DNA from: Silurus meridionalis
Lineage: Eukaryota > Chordata > Actinopteri > Siluriformes > Siluridae
Assembly: GCF_014805685.1 (NCBI RefSeq)
Contig: NC_060892.1
Location: 15,338,990-15,402,989 of the forward strand
DNA length: 64,000 nt
Reading direction: 5' to 3'
In this document: positions 63,160 through 64,000 of the stretch, piece after piece
How positions within the stretch are numbered: position 1 is the stretch's first letter
Layout of the letters: every line of letters starts with the position of its first letter
Position numbers and translations under genes: made by a program
Notes under the pieces: model-generated
Told to the model about the DNA's origin: nothing
Databases searched by the model: none
The model's input: the letters and a program-made list of their open reading frames with translations, nothing else

Positions 63160-63983
63160 CCAACACAGTAAAGAAGAAAAACACAGAGATAGGAAAATGA
63201 GGAAATAGCTAATAACAATGATTTATAATAATAATATTTAAAATAATAATAATCACAATTATCATAACAATAATCAAGAAAAGAAATAAGAAAGAAAATA
63301 AGAGGAAAGAAAGAACAACACAAGAATATCAAGGAAAGGGAAGAAGAAGAAGAAGAAGAACGGAACAAGAAGGAAGAGAAAGTACATCAAATAAAAAGAG
63401 ACAAACAGAAATAAGAAAAAAAAGAGTAAAGAGCAAAAGGATAAATAAAAAATAGAAGAGGGAATAAGTACAGAAAAAAAGAGGAAGAAGATGTAGAGGA
63501 TAAAGTAAGAAGGGAAGATGGAGTAAGACGAAATTCTTAAACTTGGTACCTCGTCATGTGTGGAGGTCAGACGTTGCTGGGTGGCGCTCAGCTCGGCGGT
63601 TAACTTCAGTATGGTGTCGTCCCTACAGGCCACCTACAGTACGCACACATAGACACACTCTTCTACTGTACACACTTCTCATTCTGCATGTATTAATATT
63701 TAGCTTGAAGCTGAACATGAAGAAAATAATAAGCATCATTAATTAATATGAGTAACGTGTATTAACAACATAAATAACAGTCTTCTGGGTGACTGAATCT
63801 AAAACCCCAAGCTACAGATGATAGATGTGGTGGTACCTCCTGCTGAGCCGCGTGGTGTTTCTCTGTGAGCAGATGGAGTTGATGGTGCTGATCTTGCAGC
63901 TGAGACACCAGTGTGTCCCTCTGTCCTTCAGCCTGCTTCAGTTCATTCCTCAACCTGGACACTAACGCTTCTTCCTCCACCAG
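25413..63983 (-). CDS. pmfbp1: Long coiled-coil protein, probable polyamine-modulated factor 1-binding protein 1 (5' part outside the window)
   Basis: Twenty-one coding exons on the - strand, all with GT-AG borders and phases that join without a break, give 3105 nt: 1034 codons plus TGA. The N-terminus is beyond the right edge. The protein is nearly all Glu/Gln/Lys/Arg/Leu-rich coiled coil with no enzyme domain, signal peptide or membrane segment. Identification rests on position (human DHX38 and PMFBP1 are convergent neighbours), on size (human about 1020 aa) and on a C-terminal part with [19 protein letters not shown] followed by [11 protein letters not shown], which I recall as PMFBP1-like. 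The human protein sits in the sperm head-tail coupling apparatus, and its loss causes acephalic sperm. Another coiled-coil family member is possible. Confidence 0.75.
25500..27110. repeat. decayed tandem array of roughly 27-30-bp AT-rich units
   Basis: About 1.6 kb in which variants of AATTTAGCAAC and TCATCTATGAATT alternate dozens of times (for example at 25587, 25709, 26170, 26340, 26641, 26868, 26880), with many substitutions. It is not simple sequence, has no coding potential and starts a few bases from the acceptor of the last pmfbp1 exon. The best reading is a very old minisatellite that has diverged. I do not recognise the unit. Confidence 0.6.
27640..27990. other. candidate conserved non-coding block
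   Basis: Complex sequence with GGATAAACAGGATTTTG, GCATATAATTAGCTGG, AACAATTAGACGTG, AAAGCTTGATAAATGTGC and GGCACAATTAGGGAGGG cores inside the 6-kb last intron of pmfbp1. Balanced composition and homeodomain-like ATTA sites set it apart from the flanks. Conservation not testable here. Confidence 0.4.
28031..28072. repeat. (GA)n microsatellite
   Basis: About 21 GA units on + (CT on the pmfbp1 sense strand). Confidence 0.95.
28480..29380. other. pmfbp1 intron, nothing notable
   Basis: AT-rich, with a poly(C)/CA patch at 28441-28470 just before it. No gene or recognised repeat. Confidence 0.35.
29430..29775 (+). mobile_element. Tc1-like transposase remnant
   Basis: The + strand holds the 3' part of a decayed Tc1-like transposase gene: the catalytic-region fragment [13 protein letters not shown] (normally PDLNPIEHLW-like) and a [16 protein letters not shown] C-terminus. 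It is the same family, in the opposite orientation, as the fragments at 40578-41452 and 57449-57890. Confidence 0.7.
29800..30065 (+). repeat. dispersed teleost repeat
   Basis: Contains GATGAGGATGAGGTTCCC and TTTTGAGTCTGGTTTCTCTG, which recur inverted at 51175-51245. This shows one dispersed family in both places. Its class is unknown to me. Confidence 0.5.
30065..31475. other. pmfbp1 intron, nothing recognised
   Basis: The stretch 30600-31040 has open frames on both strands but no motif I recognise, and part of it (30880-31020) resembles repeated intergenic fish sequence. A (TCTC)n-like patch lies at 30450-30475. Confidence 0.3.
32358..33272. other. pmfbp1 intron, nothing notable
   Basis: AT-rich intron between exons 33273-33445 and 32283-32357, with a short (TG)n at 32858-32875 and no recognised repeat or gene. 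Confidence 0.35.
33503..33553. repeat. (TG)n on +, i.e. (AC)n after a pmfbp1 donor
   Basis: About 25 units beginning 14 bases after the donor at 33567/33566 on the - strand, in a 121-bp intron that ends TGTTTGTGTGTGTTGTACAG. Confidence 0.95.
34393..34582. repeat. cluster of (TG)n and (CA)n tracts
   Basis: (TG)n at 34393-34432, (CA)n at 34477-34501 and (CA)n at 34565-34582. The first two are complementary and could fold into a hairpin in a single strand. They lie in the pmfbp1 intron 33735-36467. Confidence 0.9.
34620..34985. other. candidate conserved non-coding block
   Basis: Complex sequence with CTCGTTATTGGTTCGC, GGCAATCATTAGTGG, GAGCAATTATTTTTAAAAGG, GATCATTACTCCTGCAATC and TCCAATTAAAGCAGGG. 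A (GA)n tract (35028-35085) ends it. Evidence is sequence character only. Confidence 0.4.
35028..35085. repeat. (GA)n microsatellite
   Basis: About 27 GA units on +. Confidence 0.95.
35720..36290 (-). mobile_element. mariner-like transposase relic (GVQW3/FLJ37770 type)
   Basis: The - strand reads in broken frames: [15 protein letters not shown] (near 36170), an [14 protein letters not shown] piece, [13 protein letters not shown] (near 35915; the mariner catalytic HxPYSPDLAPxD motif), and near 35800 [11 protein letters not shown]...VFDVL...DFQN, then [10 protein letters not shown] at the end. Order and orientation fit a mariner transposase with its middle deleted. It lies in the pmfbp1 intron 33735-36467. 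Confidence 0.75.
36937..38082. mobile_element. hAT (Charlie-like) non-autonomous element with a nested MITE
   Basis: Left end CCGGGGTCCCCAAACCTT and right end TTTGGGGACCCCTG are inverted copies of the CAGGGGTCCCCAAA-type hAT end. Flanks CTGTAAAA (36929-36936) and CTATAAGA (38083-38090) match at 6 of 8 positions, a worn 8-bp target duplication. No transposase. A Tigger-like MITE (37350-37739) is inserted in it. The right end is 31 bp from the donor of the pmfbp1 exon 38114-38230. Confidence 0.82.
37350..37739. mobile_element. Tigger/pogo-like MITE nested in the hAT element
   Basis: Left end CAGTAATCCCCCGTTTATCG and right end complemented CAGTAATCCCTTGCTTTAAC, 390 bp apart, with TA at 37740-37741. 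No coding sequence. Confidence 0.8.
38231..38293. repeat. (CA)n on +, i.e. (TG)n before a pmfbp1 acceptor
   Basis: Two CA blocks interrupted once by GGA, ending seven bases from the acceptor of exon 38114-38230 (sense strand TGTGTATAG|CTG). Confidence 0.95.
38520..38650. other. short candidate conserved block
   Basis: Complex stretch with GGATGAGCGGCCTGCTGATCG and GTCACATTTAGCTAAATCATT inside the intron 38231-39083. Weak evidence. Confidence 0.2.
39254..39290. repeat. (CA)n on +, i.e. (TG)n before a pmfbp1 acceptor
   Basis: About 18 units ending two bases from the TAAG acceptor of exon 39084-39251. Confidence 0.95.
39575..40365 (-). mobile_element. Tc1-like element relic, antisense
   Basis: Reads on the - strand as the 3' two thirds of a Tc1-like element. 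The + strand shows typical reverse-complement text such as GTGAGTGCACCCCTCACATT near the terminal repeat, and CCACCACCATGCTTGACTGT near 40200, complementary to the transposase segment before the catalytic motif. Frames are broken. It differs in family from the next relic at 40578. Confidence 0.7.
40578..41452 (-). mobile_element. Tc1-like transposon relic interrupted by a SINE
   Basis: The - strand at 41519-41166 gives pieces of a Tc1 N-terminal region ([34 protein letters not shown]), and lower coordinates give a [19 protein letters not shown] catalytic end near 40800. The same family occurs at 29430-29775 and 57449-57890. A SINE has inserted at its 5' side with a target duplication. Confidence 0.8.
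41453..41681 (-). mobile_element. tRNA-Glu-derived SINE with RTE-like tail
   Basis: On the - strand it begins TCCCTGGTGGTCTAGTGGTT, the 5' end of tRNA-Glu, followed by AGGATGGGGCGGTCTCACCG and GGCCCCGGTCAGGGTAC, the rest of that tRNA with a damaged B box. The 3' tail ends CTAATGGGAGAAGCCGAAAG. This kind of tail is shared with RTE LINEs. It is flanked by a 17-bp direct repeat, GCCTGCTTGGTCAAATA at 41436-41452 and GCCTGCTTGGTTAAATA at 41682-41698, with one mismatch. Confidence 0.88.
41699..42480. other. pmfbp1 intron, nothing notable
   Basis: Very AT-rich sequence with a short (AAT)n run at 42242-42262. No gene or recognised repeat. Confidence 0.35.
42790..43135. other. candidate conserved non-coding block
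   Basis: Complex sequence with ATCTAATTTGCTGTAATTC, CTTAATTGGAGCACGATGCC, GAAGCTAATTAGAGATGGGC and GCTAATCCAATTAAAGTCCC. Its density of TAATTA/CAATTA cores is the highest in the window. No coding potential. Lies in the pmfbp1 intron 42648-44599. Confidence 0.45.
43136..44039. other. pmfbp1 intron, nothing notable
   Basis: Unique AT-rich sequence ending in a (TC)n tract at 44008-44032. No gene or recognised transposon. Confidence 0.35.
44040..44345. other. candidate conserved non-coding block
   Basis: Complex sequence with GTTAATCGATCTGCAGCGC, CCTGGCAATTAGAATCCCC, CGCTTAATTACTAAATCC and GGCGATTTAGCATTAGC. Balanced composition, no reading frame. Immediately follows a (TC)n tract. Confidence 0.45.
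44855..45233. mobile_element. MITE, hAT-like ends
   Basis: Left CAGGGTCTCTGCAGGTTTCT and right complemented CAGGTTTTTCACGGGGTCTT are imperfect inverted ends about 380 bp apart. Both are followed inward by TTTTTAAAAC/TCTTAAAAAC. No coding sequence. The target duplication is unclear. Confidence 0.55.
45809..45846. repeat. (TG)n on +, i.e. (AC)n after a pmfbp1 donor
   Basis: Begins within four bases of the donor of exon 45849-46006 (sense strand GTATACACAC). Confidence 0.95.
46205..46600. repeat. irregular purine-rich tract
   Basis: About 400 bases that are almost all A and G on + (GAGA, ACAGA, GAAAGA variants), in the pmfbp1 intron 46007-46904. It yields spurious open frames on both strands. 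Polypyrimidine on the sense strand. Confidence 0.75.
47012..47048. repeat. (CA)n on +, i.e. (TG)n before a pmfbp1 acceptor
   Basis: About 18 units ending next to GTCCAG, the acceptor of exon 46905-47010. Confidence 0.95.
47630..47830. repeat. irregular purine-rich tract
   Basis: About 200 bases of A/G-rich sequence on +, in the pmfbp1 intron 47011-48459. Confidence 0.7.
47985..48420. other. candidate conserved non-coding block
   Basis: Complex sequence next to exon 48460-48582: GGTAATCAATCAGCGGC, GCCACTAAATCACGCTG, CCAGCGCTTCACCTGATAC, CTACAGTCCATTAAAGCTC, AACAAACTATTAGTCACACG. No reading frame continuing from the exon. Confidence 0.4.
48600..49330. other. pmfbp1 intron, nothing notable
   Basis: Unique AT-rich sequence; no gene or recognised repeat. 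Confidence 0.35.
49335..49740. repeat. minisatellite, roughly 20-bp units of CAAAATAACAAATCC type
   Basis: Some twenty tandem copies of AACAAAATAACAAATCCNRA with small variants, some of the form ACAAAATAAATCATAAAA. The array is a clear tandem repeat and explains the F/Y/C-rich open frames on the - strand. Confidence 0.9.
50007..50055. repeat. (ATTC)n microsatellite
   Basis: About eleven CATT units, slightly degenerate at the right. Confidence 0.95.
50056..51065. other. pmfbp1 intron, nothing recognised
   Basis: Unique sequence with a (TG)n at 50568-50598 and a T homopolymer at 50987-51002. No gene or transposon was recognised. Confidence 0.35.
51066..51245 (-). repeat. dispersed teleost repeat, inverted copy
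   Basis: Complement contains GGTTCCCCTTTTGAGTCTGG, GACAATGTCTGTTGTG and GTGCTATAGAAATAAACATG. These match the + oriented pieces at 29990-30060 and 7420-7475, so the three belong to one family. Class unknown to me. Confidence 0.55.
51366..51422. repeat. (CA)n microsatellite
   Basis: About 28 CA units in the pmfbp1 intron 48583-51501. Confidence 0.95.
51743..51784. repeat. (CA)n on +, i.e. (TG)n before a pmfbp1 acceptor
   Basis: About 20 units followed on the sense strand by GTTGTGTTCAG|ATG, the acceptor of exon 51502-51732. Confidence 0.95.
52897..53243 (+). mobile_element. Tc1-like deletion derivative, copy 2
   Basis: Ends CACCAATCAGGCATAACCTA (left) and right complemented TTAGGCATAACATTATGACC match the element at 20218-20728, as do interior pieces (GATGCACGTGGGGAGCGAAG and CTTCTGTAGCTCAAATTGCT). 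Shorter and more decayed. Confidence 0.75.
53500..53720. other. candidate conserved non-coding block
   Basis: Complex sequence with CGGACGGACCAAAATGTAC, GGCGTGTAATCACAGCGAC, GGAGCTCGGCATTATGTTA and GGAGTGTAATATGCAAG. It precedes the (GA)n cluster. Sequence character only. Confidence 0.35.
53866..54519. repeat. cluster of three (GA)n tracts
   Basis: (GA)n at 53866-53911, 54058-54109 and 54462-54519 within 660 bp, separated by complex sequence (for example CATTAGTGACTTGGCTGCTG at 54000 and CATCAATCAGTGCTAAGC at 54345). Confidence 0.95.
54540..54985. other. candidate conserved non-coding block
   Basis: Complex sequence with GATTAATTTCCAAACTCGG, GTTCCATTAGCATAAAATTTC, CCTGCAATGAAACTCC, CTAATATCATTTTCATAC and CTGCTCGACATGAAGCTTC. 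Contains a small (TG)n at 54740-54760. Sequence character only. Confidence 0.35.
55003..55067. repeat. (CA)n microsatellite
   Basis: CA repeat interrupted once by TACATACA. Confidence 0.95.
55370..56280 (+). mobile_element. tRNA-derived SINE split by a hAT MITE
   Basis: The left piece (GGGCCACTAAGAGCTGTGGACT, ending 55398) and the right piece from 56134 (ATTGGACTCAGAAGGTCGTG, CCCTTAACCCTCAACTGCTC, GGGCATCTTCCAAATGC, ATGTAAATGTAA) together make one SINE of the family at 20828-21012. The MITE at 55399-56133 interrupts it. Confidence 0.7.
55399..56133. mobile_element. hAT-like MITE
   Basis: Ends CAGTGGTGGACAAAGTAC and GTCCACCACTG are inverted. Flanks TGTGGACT (55391-55398) and ATTGGACT (56134-56141) agree at 6 of 8 positions, as a hAT target duplication should. 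Subterminal AAGTA/TACTT motifs (ACTTAAGTA) repeat at both ends. 735 bp, no transposase. Common non-autonomous type in fish. Confidence 0.85.
56440..56488. repeat. (CA)n microsatellite
   Basis: About 24 CA units. Confidence 0.95.
56530..56790. other. candidate conserved non-coding block
   Basis: Complex sequence with GATGCGATTGAATCAATC, GAGATTAAAATTAATGAAGG, GCACCTAATTAAATGAGG and GCTAATTGGAATTCCATGG, flanked on both sides by CA repeats. Confidence 0.45.
56825..56896. repeat. imperfect (CA)n with CTCA interruptions
   Basis: CACACACTCACACA-type units, about 70 bases. Confidence 0.95.
57278..57345 (+). mobile_element. end of a Tigger/pogo-like element
   Basis: ACAGGTCGTTCCTGAGTTACG with GGTTCGACTTACGATA resembles the ends of the MITE at 23900-24096. 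The other end was not found. Confidence 0.5.
57449..57890 (-). mobile_element. Tc1-like fragment
   Basis: Contains GGACCTTGCTTTTGCACTGA, CACAGTCATGCTGGATACAA, AAACTGTTCCCACAAAG and later pieces (AGTCCAGTGGCAGAGTGC) in the same order and orientation as the relic at 40578-41452. Heavily decayed. Confidence 0.7.
59086..59143 (+). mobile_element. SINE 3' tail fragment
   Basis: GTCGCTCTGGACAAGGGCG, GTCTGCTAAATGCTGC and ATGTAAATGTAA form the tail of the family at 20828-21012 and 56134-56280. Confidence 0.7.
59324..59364. repeat. (TA)n at the left end of the Tc1 element
   Basis: About 20 TA units directly against the terminal repeat. Confidence 0.95.
59365..60951 (+). mobile_element. nearly intact Tc1-like transposon
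   Basis: Terminal repeats start CAGTTGTGTTCAAAATTATT and match for 27 bp at both ends. A second, inner pair (ATTCAACCCCTTAA near 59560; GGGGGTTGAATAAA near 60750) makes the IR/DR layout of Tc1 elements. TA precedes the left end; the right flank is TG. About 1.59 kb with a single transposase gene. It is inserted in, or has gathered, (TA)n microsatellites on both sides. Confidence 0.92.
59741..60734 (+). pseudogene. Tc1-like transposase, one frameshift
   Basis: DDE transposase of the Tc1 family, which cuts and pastes its element at TA. The N-terminal paired-type helix-turn-helix region ([40 protein letters not shown]), a GRGRK linker and a second HTH ([23 protein letters not shown]) are followed by the catalytic motifs [13 protein letters not shown] (first D), [12 protein letters not shown] (second D) and [15 protein letters not shown] (E). 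The frame shifts in a run of seven G at 60305-60311 (one more than expected before SIML), and the segment after it looks shortened. The start is one of the two ATGs at 59729 and 59741. Confidence 0.9.
60956..61070. repeat. two (TA)n tracts at the right end of the Tc1 element
   Basis: 60956-61001 and 61016-61069, each followed by a near-identical ACTGGGTCAAGTCA / ACTAGGTCAAGTCA sequence, so the second looks like a duplication of the first with its flank. Confidence 0.9.
61270..61835. other. pmfbp1 intron, nothing recognised
   Basis: Unique sequence. The pieces TTATTGTTTCTATAGCAACAG and TTCACAGGACTTC resemble 23845-23870, hinting at another dispersed repeat. Confidence 0.3.
61840..62130. other. 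candidate conserved non-coding block
   Basis: Complex sequence with GCAGAATTAATTATGGC, AAGCGTGTAATTACAGGC, GTGAAATTACACAGAATTCC, GCGAGAATGAGG and GTGTCTTTCCTGTTTC. A run of ATTA cores in a balanced context. Sequence character only. Confidence 0.4.
62340..62600. other. candidate conserved non-coding block
   Basis: Complex sequence with GAATTTTCCAATCGCAG, AATGAATAATTGAGAGG, CGGAGCTCGAACGC and GCATGCTAATGATAAAAACG, ending just before a (TA)n tract. Confidence 0.35.
62640..62700. repeat. (TA)n microsatellite
   Basis: About 28 TA units, degenerate at the right. Confidence 0.95.
62840..63110. other. complex intronic sequence, unassigned
   Basis: GC-balanced stretch with open frames on both strands (for example 62860-63063 on -), but no splice-bounded coiled-coil exon fitting pmfbp1. 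Could be another conserved block. Confidence 0.25.
63117..63154. repeat. (CT)n microsatellite
   Basis: About 18 CT units. Confidence 0.95.
63178..63540. repeat. irregular purine-rich tract
   Basis: A/G-rich on + (AGAAGAAGAA, AAGAAAG, GAGGAAAG), polypyrimidine on the sense strand, beginning about ten bases after the donor of pmfbp1 exon 63550-63633. Confidence 0.75.
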
Positions 63984-64000
63984 CTACAAGCGAACACACA

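Larger units (their letters stand above)
51502..63983 (-). other. pmfbp1: pmfbp1 upstream exons in the window (6 exons)
   Basis: In transcript order: 63837-63983, 63550-63633, 58569-58736, 52542-52754, 52037-52267, 51502-51732. All are phase 0-0. Lengths are 147, 84, 168, 213, 231 and 231 nt. Representative peptides are [88 protein letters not shown] and [18 protein letters not shown]. All are canonical heptad coiled coil. The exon at 51502 has a (TG)n tract (sense strand) directly before its acceptor. Confidence 0.85.

Overview
This is a stretch of vertebrate nuclear DNA, almost certainly from a teleost fish. The evidence is intron-rich genes with GT-AG splice sites, very abundant (CA)n/(TG)n, (TA)n and (GA)n microsatellites, and dense relics of Tc1/mariner, Tigger/pogo, hAT, piggyBac and RTE elements plus tRNA-derived SINEs. 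The SINE and Tc1 families resemble those common in otophysan fish such as catfish; that narrower placement is an inference. There is no prokaryotic gene, CRISPR array or operon.

Two host genes face each other tail to tail. On the + strand is dhx38, the spliceosomal DEAH-box helicase PRP16: a probable non-coding first exon near 5590-5756, then 26 coding exons from the ATG at 6932 to the TAG at 21209. On the - strand is a long coiled-coil gene with 21 coding exons between 63983 and the TGA at 25413; its 5' part lies beyond the window. I call it pmfbp1 because human DHX38 and PMFBP1 are convergent neighbours in the same way and because its 3' exons resemble that family. The two genes have unrelated jobs (splicing helicase, sperm head-tail coupling) and are linked only by position.

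Layout: 1-5317 is a transposon pile-up (RTE LINE fragments around a decayed piggyBac element). 5590-21870 is dhx38. 21.9-24.5 kb is the intergenic space. 24.5-64 kb is pmfbp1, with large introns holding transposons, microsatellites, a decayed 1.6-kb minisatellite-like array (25.5-27.1 kb) and about a dozen blocks of ordinary, complex sequence rich in TAATTA/ATTA cores. Those blocks look like conserved non-coding elements. In human the next gene beyond PMFBP1 is the developmental regulator ZFHX3, so they may be long-range ZFHX3 enhancers lodged in bystander genes.

The observations most worth checking are: (i) a one-base deletion that breaks the dhx38 frame at 9020-9022; (ii) AC repeats just after donors and GT repeats just before acceptors in several introns of both genes, suggesting splice sites bridged by RNA structure; (iii) pmfbp1 exons whose lengths are exact multiples of 21 nt (one coiled-coil heptad) far more often than chance; (iv) nested transposons, including a hAT element ending 31 bp from a pmfbp1 donor and a tRNA-Glu SINE with an RTE-like tail and a clear 17-bp target duplication; (v) the candidate regulatory block.
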